DNA of 41,980 nt, taken from NCBI GenBank assembly GCA_017639935.1, contig JAGFWP010000024.1, positions 1-41,980 on the forward strand, given 5' to 3'. Positions 24,349-33,141 of the stretch are shown one piece after another (within the stretch, counting starts at the first letter, position 1; each line of letters opens with the position of its first letter). The translations under genes and the position numbers were made by a program. A model generated the notes under the pieces. That model was given only the letters and a program-made list of their open reading frames with translations, was not told the origin of the DNA and did no database searches. The DNA comes from Pelagibacteraceae bacterium. GTDB taxonomy: Bacteria > Pseudomonadota > Alphaproteobacteria > HIMB59 > GCA-002718135.

Positions 24349-25563
24349 TTATTTGTATTCTTCAAGCTCCTCAGCTGCCTCAGCAACTAAATCAGCTGGA
24401 TCTCCTTCACCAAGAATAGCTCCTTGGATCATAGAGTTCATCACTGTTTGAAAAGCTTTATAATCAACTAATAATGGTTCTGGTCCGCCATCTGCAATAG
24501 CATCAATAAACATCATCCAATAATCGTCATTGTATGGTGCTACCTTGCCAATTTGCGAGTACTGCATAATTGGTGTCAATCCCCAACTAGTATCAAGATC
24601 ATATTGAGCATCGCCTGAAGCTAACTTAGCAACAAGTTTGCTTGCCAAATCTTCATGACCAGTGCCACTGAAGATCCCAACACTGTCTGTAATTAGAAGA
24701 GTTCCTTGTTTTCCTTGAGGTCCAGCAGGAATTCTTACCGTTTTTACATTAAGTCCTTCACCGTGCGCACCACGACCCCAAGGACCATTGATGTACATTG
24801 CAATTTTTTCATCATTAAACAATTCTGTTAACTGAGAACGCTCCCATGCCAATGGACCTTCTTGAGATACATTAGCTAGTTTTGCATAAAAAGCCAAAGC
24901 TTCCACAGTGTTAGAACTATTTAAAGTAATAGTATTGGTATCAGGATCAATTACTTGTCCACCATTGCTATAAAGATAATTCAAGAATTGATGCATAGTA
25001 TTATCGAAATCTTTTCCGCATAATCCTATACCTGCAATTCCAGTATTGTTTTTAATTGTTTCAGCCATAGAATAAAGTTCATCCCATGTCTTAGGTCCTT
25101 CACAAGCAAGACCTGCTTGCTCGAGAATACCACAATTCATAAAAAGTGCCTTAGTTGAAAAAGCGTGAGGATAACCCCAAGTTTTTCCTAGATGGCTAAC
25201 TGTATCTAAAATTCCAGGTTGATACATTGCTTTTTGTGATTCAGGAATCTCAACAGCAACAATATGGCCGTTCTCTGCTAGACCCTTAAGAGTTCTGGAT
25301 CCAAGATATGAAAAACTAACTGGATCGCCAGCTATTGCTAAATTGATAACTTTATCTTGACAAGTGCCCCAGGGAACAGCTTCCATCGTAACGGTAACTC
25401 CAGGATTATCTGCCATAAACTGGTCAACAACAGCTTGATCAGCTGCTCGAATTTCACCACCACACATAACTCCATGCATTTCTGTACCAGCCATTGACTG
25501 AAAAGAGCTGAACAAAGAAACAAAAAAAGCCGTGAGTAGTGAGCCTATAAAAGTAAATCTCAT
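24349..25563 (-). CDS. ABC transporter sugar-binding protein (amino-sugar locus)
   Basis: The 404-residue precursor has a signal peptide (residues 1 to about 25, ending SFQSMAG) and a family-1 solute-binding fold with AGDPVSFSYLGSRTLKGLAENGHIVAV, TWDELYSMAETIKNNTGIAGIGLCG and KIAMYINGPWGRGAHGEGLN. AGGAGG precedes the ATG at ideal spacing. The mature protein has five Cys residues, more than usual for this family, so disulfides are possible. With GH20, NagA and GlmS in the same run, the ligand is probably an N-acetylhexosamine-containing di- or oligosaccharide; this is inferred from context. Confidence 0.88.
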   Translation of the reverse strand: MRFTFIGSLLTAFFVSLFSSFQSMAGTEMHGVMCGGEIRAADQAVVDQFMADNPGVTVTMEAVPWGTCQDKVINLAIAGDPVSFSYLGSRTLKGLAENGHIVAVEIPESQKAMYQPGILDTVSHLGKTWGYPHAFSTKALFMNCGILEQAGLACEGPKTWDELYSMAETIKNNTGIAGIGLCGKDFDNTMHQFLNYLYSNGGQVIDPDTNTITLNSSNTVEALAFYAKLANVSQEGPLAWERSQLTELFNDEKIAMYINGPWGRGAHGEGLNVKTVRIPAGPQGKQGTLLITDSVGIFSGTGHEDLASKLVAKLASGDAQYDLDTSWGLTPIMQYSQIGKVAPYNDDYWMMFIDAIADGGPEPLLVDYKAFQTVMNSMIQGAILGEGDPADLVAEAAEELEEYK

Positions 25564-25660
25564 ATTACTCCTCCTAAATAATTATTCTACAAACTAATTT
25601 ATAAGCGGTTTTGTGGCAAGATAGAATTTCAATAAAATCAACAAATAAGTATAAAATGAG

Positions 25661-26500
25661 CTAATTTTTTACCGCTCCGGCCGTTAATCCCTCCACAATA
25701 TATTTTTGTAAGAATATAAAAAGTAATAAAACAGGTGTTATGCCTACTAAAGATGCAGCCATCATTTCATTCCATTTAACAGTTTGGTAACCTATGAACT
25801 CATACAGGCCAGCTGGTAGCGGCATAAACTCCTTTTTCTGATTAAACGAAATAGCATACAAAAATTGTTGTGCGTAAGCTCCTATAAAAGCATAAATGCC
25901 GACAACAACAAGTCCCGGGGTGCTCAAAGGAGCGATTATGTGTCTTAATATTTGTAATCGTGAAGCGCCATCAACAAATGCAGCCTCCTCTAAATCTATT
26001 GGAATTTTTTGAAAATAAGACTTAAGCAACCAAATGGAGGTAGGAATCAAAAAAGCCACTCCCGGCACTATCATTGCATAATAAGTATTTAATAAGCCAA
26101 AAGATCTTAATACTTTATACAAAGGTATTAGTAACACAGGCCCGCTAAACATATTAACGGCAAGCAATAGATAGAGGGTTCCGTTTTTTGCTGGAAAATC
26201 AAAACGTGCGTAGGAATAAGCTGCCGGAATTACAAACAATAAAGTGAGTATTGCGACACATGATGCTAGAAAAAAACTATTAAAAATATATCGACCAAGA
26301 TAAGGAACGGTATTCCACATTTCACTATAAGCCCAAAAAGACAAATCATCGGAATAAAATTGATAGGGGGATCTAAACAAGTGATCCAGGGGCCTAAGTG
26401 AAGCATAGAACATTTCTACAAAAGGCAGAAGAATAAACGTTAAAAAAATTAGAATAAAAAAATATAAGAAAATTTTTTGGAATATATTGTATTTATTCAC
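25661..26500 (-). CDS. ABC transporter permease, MalG-like (amino-sugar locus)
   Basis: The track start at 26551 would overlap the upstream gene by 59 bases. An in-frame GTG at 26498-26500, preceded by a GGAAGG site, starts the protein at MNKYNIFQKIFLYFF and leaves an 8-base overlap, which is more usual. The product has about six membrane helices, the EAA loop PIDLEEAAFVDGASRLQILRHIIAP and the MalG-type end LQKYIVEGLTAGAVKN. It forms the inner-membrane channel with the preceding permease. Confidence 0.9.
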   Translation of the reverse strand: MNKYNIFQKIFLYFFILIFLTFILLPFVEMFYASLRPLDHLFRSPYQFYSDDLSFWAYSEMWNTVPYLGRYIFNSFFLASCVAILTLLFVIPAAYSYARFDFPAKNGTLYLLLAVNMFSGPVLLIPLYKVLRSFGLLNTYYAMIVPGVAFLIPTSIWLLKSYFQKIPIDLEEAAFVDGASRLQILRHIIAPLSTPGLVVVGIYAFIGAYAQQFLYAISFNQKKEFMPLPAGLYEFIGYQTVKWNEMMAASLVGITPVLLLFIFLQKYIVEGLTAGAVKN

Positions 26501-27398
26501 TGGCAACCTTCCTATTGATTTGAGCAAGGAGTGATAAATAAAAAACTGCAAATAAAGTTAATAAAATGACCACCACTACAGCTCTAGCTGCGCCTCTGCC
26601 AAATTTATAATTACCCAAAGCTTGTTTATAGGTATCTATGATAAGGGTCGTTGTGGCCCCTCTTGGACCGCCCTCGGTTAATATCCAGATTATTTCAAAA
26701 GAATTAAAAGTCCAAATAGCAGATAATAAAGCCATTGTTATAATTACTGGCGTTATCTGAGGCAGGGTAATGCTATAAAAGCGATCCCATTTTGAAGCAC
26801 CGTCACAATAGGCAGCTTCATACAAATCCTTTGGAACGCCTTGCATTGCAGCTAAGAAAAAAACAGTGCACATAGGAGTGCCGACCCATACATCAGCTAT
26901 AATAGTGCTAATAAAAGCACTTTGCTTATAAGCAAGAAAACCGAAAGGACCGTCAAGAATGCCTGTGCGCATTCCAACTCCAGCAATGATTCCAAAATAC
27001 CCATTATAGAGCCAAAGCCATCCAAGCATCCCAATTGCAATAGGTATAATCCATGGCGGCATCACAAGAACACGAAAAACTGCCCTTCCCTTTAAATGTG
27101 AATTAAGTAATGCGGCGCCTATTAAGCCAATAATTAATTTCAACGAAACAGAGAAAAACATCCATACGAACGTTCGAATAATTATTTTATGAAATTTAGT
27201 GCTAGAAAGCATTTTGGCAAAGTTTTTGGTTCCTATGTAATCTTCCCCTGCCAAGCTAGAGTTTGTAAACGACAATCTGACTGTTTCAATCAAAGGCCAT
27301 GCCACAATACACAGTATATAAATAGCCGCTGGTGCGATTAAAGCATAAGCTAAAAAAGTAGGGGAATTATAAGCTTGTAATTTTGTTTTTTTAATCAT
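26493..27398 (-). CDS. ABC transporter permease, MalF-like (amino-sugar locus)
   Basis: The 301-residue protein has six hydrophobic segments, with PTFLAYALIAPAAIYILCIVAWPLIETVRLSF as the typical first-helix region of MalF/UgpA proteins. The EAA loop is PKDLYEAAYCDGASKWDRFYSITLPQITP. The start overlaps the upstream oxidoreductase stop by eight bases, and the stop overlaps the next permease start, so all three are tightly coupled. No ATPase gene follows or precedes in this operon. Confidence 0.92.
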   Translation of the reverse strand: MIKKTKLQAYNSPTFLAYALIAPAAIYILCIVAWPLIETVRLSFTNSSLAGEDYIGTKNFAKMLSSTKFHKIIIRTFVWMFFSVSLKLIIGLIGAALLNSHLKGRAVFRVLVMPPWIIPIAIGMLGWLWLYNGYFGIIAGVGMRTGILDGPFGFLAYKQSAFISTIIADVWVGTPMCTVFFLAAMQGVPKDLYEAAYCDGASKWDRFYSITLPQITPVIITMALLSAIWTFNSFEIIWILTEGGPRGATTTLIIDTYKQALGNYKFGRGAARAVVVVILLTLFAVFYLSLLAQINRKVASE

Positions 27399-28563
27399 TT
27401 TGTAAATTATAGTTATCTAATTTTTTCCAAGTATCTGTTAAATCAATTATTTGATTTGTTTCTCGAGATTCGTCAATTTTCATTGCTACAAGACCTGCCT
27501 CCATACAATTTACCACTCCTACCGGTAAAGGATGGGATGAATTATTAAACAAATAATCATTAATATCTTTTAACATTAATTGATCGGCACCATAATGTCC
27601 TTTGGTTCCTTGTTGAAAAGCTGCTCCAAAATTTTCATCAAATATCTTTTTACCAGTATGAGAATTATGAGCTTTTAGATATCCTCTTACAAAATCACCT
27701 TCTGCCATCCCCTTCGTGCCAATAAGAGCAAAACGTCTAAATTCATCTGGTACTTTCATATTAGTATGAAAAGCCAAGGTTGCTCCATTCTCATATTCAA
27801 TTATTGCTACTTGATGATCCACAATATCCGCATCACTGTCAAAAACCTCTTCTTTTGATTCCCATCCTGGTAAATTATATTCCAGGTACACGTCCAAATT
27901 TTTCTCACCTTGTAAAATCGGAGATTGATCGGGCACAAAAGCATTTCTCCCACCAAAACTAGCGACTCTGATTGGCCTGCAACCGACAATCATTGAATAA
28001 AAATCAAGATCATGGCAACATTTTTCTAAAATAAAACCTCCTGAATAAGAAGTTTTTCGCCTCCAATTTCGCATAAAAAAACCTCCGTGCCATGGCATAA
28101 TATGTTCAGAAGCCTCTATTGAAATAATTTTCCCAAAAGCATCCTCCTTCATAAGTTTTCTTATTGATCTTGCGTGTTTAGAATAGCGCAGCACTAATCC
28201 TACAAGTACCTTGTCTTTTCCATATTTTTTTATTAGTTCTGCTAATTGCCAAGTTTGCTCTTCATTAGCAACAATTGGTTTTTCAGCAAATATAGTGACT
28301 CCTGCTTCTAGGCCTTTTTGTATATGCTCTAAATGCAAATGGTTGGGAGATCCAACCAGTAATAAATCTAAATTCTCTTTTTTTAACATTTCTTCAAGGG
28401 AAGAATATTTTTGATGAGGAAAAAAACTCTTTTCTTCCGAAAATTTTTTTCCTATTGGCTGAGGATCAACAAATGCGACTAAAGAATAGTTTGGATTAAT
28501 TTTTGTTAATTCAAAAAAAACATGGGCTGCTCTATTTCCTAAACCGACAACTCCTACTTTCAT
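27391..28563 (-). CDS. Gfo/Idh/MocA-family oxidoreductase (amino-sugar locus)
   Basis: The 390-residue protein starts MKVGVVGLGNRAAHVF, a nucleotide-binding Rossmann motif, has the EKP motif (FAEKPIVANEEQ), and a characteristic segment MPWHGGFFMRNWRRKTSYSGGFILEKCCHDLDFYS. The C-terminal domain contains VAIIEYENGATLAFHTNMKVPDEFRRFALIGTKG. Relatives oxidise sugars with NAD(P), and the same fold also forms NAD-dependent glycosidases (family GH109, alpha-N-acetylgalactosaminidase), which would fit the amino-sugar context. The sequence alone does not decide between these. It is coupled to the permease by an 8-base overlap. Confidence 0.87.
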   Translation of the reverse strand: MKVGVVGLGNRAAHVFFELTKINPNYSLVAFVDPQPIGKKFSEEKSFFPHQKYSSLEEMLKKENLDLLLVGSPNHLHLEHIQKGLEAGVTIFAEKPIVANEEQTWQLAELIKKYGKDKVLVGLVLRYSKHARSIRKLMKEDAFGKIISIEASEHIMPWHGGFFMRNWRRKTSYSGGFILEKCCHDLDFYSMIVGCRPIRVASFGGRNAFVPDQSPILQGEKNLDVYLEYNLPGWESKEEVFDSDADIVDHQVAIIEYENGATLAFHTNMKVPDEFRRFALIGTKGMAEGDFVRGYLKAHNSHTGKKIFDENFGAAFQQGTKGHYGADQLMLKDINDYLFNNSSHPLPVGVVNCMEAGLVAMKIDESRETNQIIDLTDTWKKLDNYNLQND

Positions 28564-28607
28564 TTTTGAAATTTATAAAAAATTACAGATTATCACAAGC
28601 TAAATGA

Positions 28608-30506
28608 TCAAAAATCATGATTATTCCAACCCAATTTTGTGGTCAACTGCATTGATTGAAACAATGCTGATCTAAAATCACTCCAATTTCTTCTATTTTT
28701 TGAAGACCAAGAAACTTCAGCAAGTGTAGCTAGTCTAGGATTAATCATTGAGTCAATATAATGATCTTTAGTTAATGTTTCTGACCATAGTTGACCTTGC
28801 ACACCGGCAATCAAGTGGTGGTATTTTGGATCTATATCATTTAATGGTTGCCAGGCATGTACATCGGGAGTTTCAATTGTTGCCGCCCAGCAAATCCCTC
28901 TTTCATATGTAGAATTATTGTAAGCCATATCAAAGTAGCATAATTGTCCTGGACACATAACCGTTTCAAAACCTTGTTTTAGAGCTTTTTCAACCACTGA
29001 CATATGCTCCCAAGCAAATATTAAACAACTTTTATCAATATTCCCAGTGCCACCTCCACTGCCTATATCTTTATGAGGAGGGAGAGCCGCTTCATTCCAT
29101 GCGGCTGTACGTTTATTGAAACGTTTTAATATATTAATAATACGATTAACAAAATAATCTTGGATTTCATCAAATGATTGGAATTTATTTTTTTTCATAA
29201 ATTCAATTAATTCAGATGAGCCTCTCCATGAATCTTTTGGTCTTTCATCCACGCCAATATGAATTAGAGAATAAGGAAAGTTCTCAGCTATATCTTTAAG
29301 TACACTTTCTAAAAAATTCCATGTGTCGTCCAATGTTGGATTTATTGTATTGTTTTGATAATTACCAACATCTTGAAAAATATTATTTGACTTTTTGTCT
29401 TGCAACTCTGGCATAACTTGAAGTAGCGCCCAAGAATGAGCGGGCAAATCAATTTCTGGCATTACTTCAATATTTAATTTATTTGCATACTCAATTATTT
29501 CTTTAACATCTTTTGAAGAATAAAAACCTCCTGAACGATGGTAGCCAGTTCCGTAAACAGGTGGAATAATTTCATGGTAACCTCGATAAGAGGTTTGTTT
29601 TGCTAAATTCGGAAAACTTTTAACATCTAATCTCCATGCTTCGTTATCTGTTAAATGCCAATGAAAACGATTGAGTTTAAATAACACCATATAGTCAAGT
29701 AAACGTTTGATATGATCTAAAGAATGAAATTGACGCGCGCAGTCCAGATGCATTCCTCTCCAATTAAATTGCGGCCTGTCCTGAATTAAGCCAAGAGGAA
29801 GCTTATCTCGATAAAAAAAAATTAGATGCATGAGTGAAATTAACGCATAGAGTCGTCCTCCATAATCAGAAGCAATGATAAGAATCTGATCTTGTAAGAT
29901 GTTTATCGCATATTCTTCTGTCTTAAGTTCTTCTTTTTTGAAATTAATTAGCATTCCTTGCTTAGAATTAAAATTAATTTTTAAATTTAGACAGTGCCGT
30001 GAAAGAACATTAATAATTTCAAGGAGTCTCTGATCATTGATGAAAAAATCATTATTACATTTTATAAAGTCATTCTTCAATTTAACCACAAGCGGCTCTG
30101 GAATGATTGGCATTGAAGTGTTTACGTAACTTGTTGAATAAATAGTCTGAGCAATCTTTTTTTCAAATGTCAGTTTATTTATCAAAGATTGAATAATTTT
30201 CTCATTTTCATCTATGACAAACAGGCCTTCTGGTCCACAAGACATATTATAAGTGCCAATTCTTGGTTCTTGTAATGTAAGCGCAATGAGCAAGGATCCG
30301 TGTGCAGGTAAATTTGAATCATCTGTTTTTAATTCATAATATCTGCCAGTTTGTCTGGATATTCTTGCGTCTTTAATGGATTTTATAGAGTAGATAAGAC
30401 TGAAACAAATTTTAAAAGCGCTGAAAATTTGATCGGAGTTGTTTTTTATAAGAATTTCCAGAAGATTTTTGTTATTAAATTTAGGTGTTATAGAAAGAAA
30501 AGTCAT
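28608..30506 (-). CDS. Beta-N-acetylhexosaminidase, GH20, without signal peptide
   Basis: The enzyme releases terminal N-acetylhexosamine from glycosides such as chitobiose. The catalytic domain runs from FNWRGMHLDCARQF through FHWHLTDNEAWRL and MPEIDLPAHSWALL to HIGVDERPKDSW, where Asp420-Glu421 is the GH20 catalytic pair, then WAATIETPDVHAWQP and GVQGQLWSETL. The first residues (MTFLSITPKFNNKN) show no signal peptide, so it probably works in the cytoplasm on imported oligosaccharide. The motif reads GVDE in place of the common GGDE. At 632 residues it includes an N-terminal non-catalytic domain. It heads the minus-strand operon, 32 bases from the divergent kinase gene. Confidence 0.92.
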   Translation of the reverse strand: MTFLSITPKFNNKNLLEILIKNNSDQIFSAFKICFSLIYSIKSIKDARISRQTGRYYELKTDDSNLPAHGSLLIALTLQEPRIGTYNMSCGPEGLFVIDENEKIIQSLINKLTFEKKIAQTIYSTSYVNTSMPIIPEPLVVKLKNDFIKCNNDFFINDQRLLEIINVLSRHCLNLKINFNSKQGMLINFKKEELKTEEYAINILQDQILIIASDYGGRLYALISLMHLIFFYRDKLPLGLIQDRPQFNWRGMHLDCARQFHSLDHIKRLLDYMVLFKLNRFHWHLTDNEAWRLDVKSFPNLAKQTSYRGYHEIIPPVYGTGYHRSGGFYSSKDVKEIIEYANKLNIEVMPEIDLPAHSWALLQVMPELQDKKSNNIFQDVGNYQNNTINPTLDDTWNFLESVLKDIAENFPYSLIHIGVDERPKDSWRGSSELIEFMKKNKFQSFDEIQDYFVNRIINILKRFNKRTAAWNEAALPPHKDIGSGGGTGNIDKSCLIFAWEHMSVVEKALKQGFETVMCPGQLCYFDMAYNNSTYERGICWAATIETPDVHAWQPLNDIDPKYHHLIAGVQGQLWSETLTKDHYIDSMINPRLATLAEVSWSSKNRRNWSDFRSALFQSMQLTTKLGWNNHDF

Positions 30507-30538
30507 ATTAAAAATAATATAATACTGTAGCTTTTTTT

Positions 30539-31624
30539 ATGAACAATAATAACAAGATTTTTTATAATATTTTCCGACAAAATTATTTACATACAAATGA
30601 AGCGCATGCGCGCGTCAATTTAATAGGGGAGCACACGGATTATACAGGTGGTTATGTTCTTCCCTGCCTCCTGCAATATAAAACAGTCGTATCCATTGCT
30701 GAAAATAAGACTTCTCAAGCACACAATGCTTATTCTGAGTTTTACAATGAAACAATGTCATTTAATGATTTTATAAAATCAAAAAATAATCAATGGGTTG
30801 ATTATGTAAAAGGATGTTTTTTTGTTTTTTACGATGAAATTAAAAATTTAGATAATGTTTACTTAAATATTCTAATCCAAAGTGACATACCAATGGGAAG
30901 GGGCATTTCATCATCCTCTGCACTGTGTGTTGCTATCCTTAAGTCACTTAATGATTTTTTTAATATCGGATGCACAGATAAACACATTGCGATACTTGCT
31001 CAAAAAGTGGAGCGCAATTACATTGGTGTGTCAGGCGGAATAATGGATCAAATGGTTTCTTCCATTGGAATTCATAGTAAGGCCTTTTTTTTAGATTGCT
31101 TAACACTTAAATATGAATTGATAGACCTTCCAGGTGATTATTGTTTTGAATTATTGGACTCGGAAGTCCAACGTGATAACAGAAAAAGCGCTTATAATGA
31201 AAGACATGATCAACTTAAAAAGGCGGAGGAGATATTAAATGTAGAAAATTTAGGAAGCGTAAAAATAGATCAATTGAATAAAAATAAATTCGACGATCTT
31301 CTAATTTATAAACGAGCGTTACATGTTGTGACTGAAAATCAGAGGACCCTAGATGCAAAAAAATGCTTACTCAAACAAGATATGAAACGATTTGGAGATC
31401 TAATGAATTTAAGTCATCTATCTTACTCTCAAGACTTTGAAGCTTCTACAAAAGACGTTGATCTTTTAGCAAAACGATCAATTGAATCTGGAGCACTTGG
31501 ATGTAGATTAACTGGAGGTGGATTTGGGGGATTTACAGTATCTATGATTGCAAAAAAAGACTATGAACATTGGTACAATAATATGGTTAAGTTTTATTCT
31601 AGGGATAAATTTTTTAAATTATAA
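30539..31624 (+). CDS. galK: Galactokinase-like GHMP sugar kinase
   Basis: The 361-residue protein has the galactokinase signature ARVNLIGEHTDYTGGYVLPCLL, the ATP loop IPMGRGISSSSALCVAI and the third GHMP motif CRLTGGGFGGFTVSMI. These enzymes phosphorylate the anomeric C1 of galactose or, in the GALK2 group, N-acetylgalactosamine. Placed against a hexosaminidase and NagA, a GalNAc or GlcNAc kinase role is possible, but no sequence feature that I can read decides it. No galT or galE is nearby. A TATAAT at 30518-30523 lies so close to the ATG that the transcript may be nearly leaderless. The stop overlaps the aldehyde dehydrogenase start by one base. Confidence 0.85.
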   Translation: MNNNNKIFYNIFRQNYLHTNEAHARVNLIGEHTDYTGGYVLPCLLQYKTVVSIAENKTSQAHNAYSEFYNETMSFNDFIKSKNNQWVDYVKGCFFVFYDEIKNLDNVYLNILIQSDIPMGRGISSSSALCVAILKSLNDFFNIGCTDKHIAILAQKVERNYIGVSGGIMDQMVSSIGIHSKAFFLDCLTLKYELIDLPGDYCFELLDSEVQRDNRKSAYNERHDQLKKAEEILNVENLGSVKIDQLNKNKFDDLLIYKRALHVVTENQRTLDAKKCLLKQDMKRFGDLMNLSHLSYSQDFEASTKDVDLLAKRSIESGALGCRLTGGGFGGFTVSMIAKKDYEHWYNNMVKFYSRDKFFKL

Positions 31625-33096
31625 TGGAGAATTATAAACTTTATATTAACGGTAAATTTGAAGATTCAATTTCAAAGAAAACTTTTGAATCTATTGATCC
31701 AACTACTGAAAAACCATGGGCTAGTATTGCAGAAGCTCAAGCAGAAGATGTAAATGAAGCGGTAGAGGCGGCTAATATTGCCTTCCATGGTGAATGGTCT
31801 TCAATGTTGGCTAATCAACGAGGTCAATTTTTGCGCGCCATCGGAGATCAACTCAAAAAAAATGCTGAATTACTTGGTACAATAGAAACACGTGATACAG
31901 GAAAAATGTACAAAGAGACGAAATTTCAAGCAAACTATATTGCAGAGTTTTATTATTATTATGCAGGACTTGCTGATAAAATTGAAGGTTCAACATTGCC
32001 TATTGATAAATCTGATATGCAAGTTTTCACCACAAGAGAACCAATAGGAGTTGTAGCTGCTGTCATTCCCTGGAATTCCCAACAACTGTTAAGTGCCATT
32101 AAACTTGCGCCTGCGCTTGCAATGGGAAATACGATTATTGTAAAAGCTTCAGAGGCTGCGCCTGCTCCTTTATTAGAATTAGCAAAGTTGATTGATAAAG
32201 TCGGCATTCCTAAGGGGGTTGTCAATATCATCACAGGATTTGCAGAAGAATGTAGTAAAGTTTTGACATCACATCCAAAAATTGATCGCATTGCATTCAC
32301 TGGCGGCATGCATACCGCTAAACACATTGTTAGAAATTCCGCTGAAAACTTATCTCAAGTAAGTTTAGAGCTTGGAGGAAAAAGCCCAGTTGCAGTTTTT
32401 GATGATGCAAAAATTGATAACGCTCTTAATGGTGTTACTACTAGTATTTTTGGTGCAAGTGGTCAGAGTTGTATTGCTGGTTCTCGACTTTATTTACAAG
32501 AAGGAATTTATAGTGAATTTTTAGATAAAATTTCAACAAAAGCTAAAAATATTAAAATTGGACCACCAATGAGAGAGGACACCCAAATGGGTCCGCTTGC
32601 AACACTTGATCAACTGAATAATATTCAAGAAAAAATTGATCAAACAATTCAACAAGGCGGTAAATTAATCACAGGTGGTGAAAAACCTAAAGATATGAAT
32701 CAAGGCTGGTATTATAAACCAACAATTATTGAATGCGATCATCATAATTTGCCTGTCGCTGAAAATGAATTATTTGGACCGGTATTATCAGTCATGAAAT
32801 TTACTGATGAAGAGGAAGTGATTAAATTGATGAATGATAATTCATATGGACTTGCTGCAGGAGTGTTTACTGAAAATAACGGAATTGCACTTCGAGTATC
32901 TAAAGCTGTCAGGGCAGGAATTGTATTTGTAAACACATATCGTTTGATCTCCCCAATCGCTCCTTTCGGAGGATTTAAAAATAGTGGTTTTGGTAGAGAG
33001 TCTGGAATGGAAGCAATAAAAGATTACTCGAATATTAAAACTACTTGGATTAATACATCTAAAGATCCAATGGGGGATCCATTTATAATCAGATAG
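31624..33096 (+). CDS. NAD(P)-dependent aldehyde dehydrogenase
   Basis: The 490-residue enzyme has every hallmark of the classical family: the oxyanion Asn in VIPWNSQ (near residue 151), the coenzyme Lys in VKASEAAP, FTGG, the general base Glu249 in LELGGKSP, the nucleophile Cys283 in GASGQSCIAGSR, ENELFGPVLSV and PFGGFKNSGFGRESG. It resembles betaine-aldehyde and aminoaldehyde dehydrogenases, but the substrate is not fixed by sequence. Coupling to the GHMP kinase by a one-base overlap suggests it oxidises an aldehyde arising in the same sugar pathway, although the nearby methylamine-type genes offer another possible source. Confidence 0.93.
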   Translation: MENYKLYINGKFEDSISKKTFESIDPTTEKPWASIAEAQAEDVNEAVEAANIAFHGEWSSMLANQRGQFLRAIGDQLKKNAELLGTIETRDTGKMYKETKFQANYIAEFYYYYAGLADKIEGSTLPIDKSDMQVFTTREPIGVVAAVIPWNSQQLLSAIKLAPALAMGNTIIVKASEAAPAPLLELAKLIDKVGIPKGVVNIITGFAEECSKVLTSHPKIDRIAFTGGMHTAKHIVRNSAENLSQVSLELGGKSPVAVFDDAKIDNALNGVTTSIFGASGQSCIAGSRLYLQEGIYSEFLDKISTKAKNIKIGPPMREDTQMGPLATLDQLNNIQEKIDQTIQQGGKLITGGEKPKDMNQGWYYKPTIIECDHHNLPVAENELFGPVLSVMKFTDEEEVIKLMNDNSYGLAAGVFTENNGIALRVSKAVRAGIVFVNTYRLISPIAPFGGFKNSGFGRESGMEAIKDYSNIKTTWINTSKDPMGDPFIIR

Positions 33097-33102
33097 ATTA
33101 TA

Positions 33103-33130
33103 TTGCGGTATTACAATAGTAATACCGCAA
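33103..33130. terminator. Perfect hairpin between converging genes
   Basis: TTGCGGTATTAC and GTAATACCGCAA form a 12-bp perfect stem with a 4-base loop (AATA), placed midway between the aldehyde dehydrogenase stop and the DmdA-like stop. There is no T run on either side. It is a likely bidirectional transcript end or RNA-processing structure. Confidence 0.65.
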
Positions 33131-33141
33131 CTAAATAACGA

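Noticed and set aside
12711-29130. Further copies of the LacI operator (AAACGTTTT near 9474 and 29119)
   Set aside because: Only the core matches and both lie within coding sequence; the flanking palindrome is absent.
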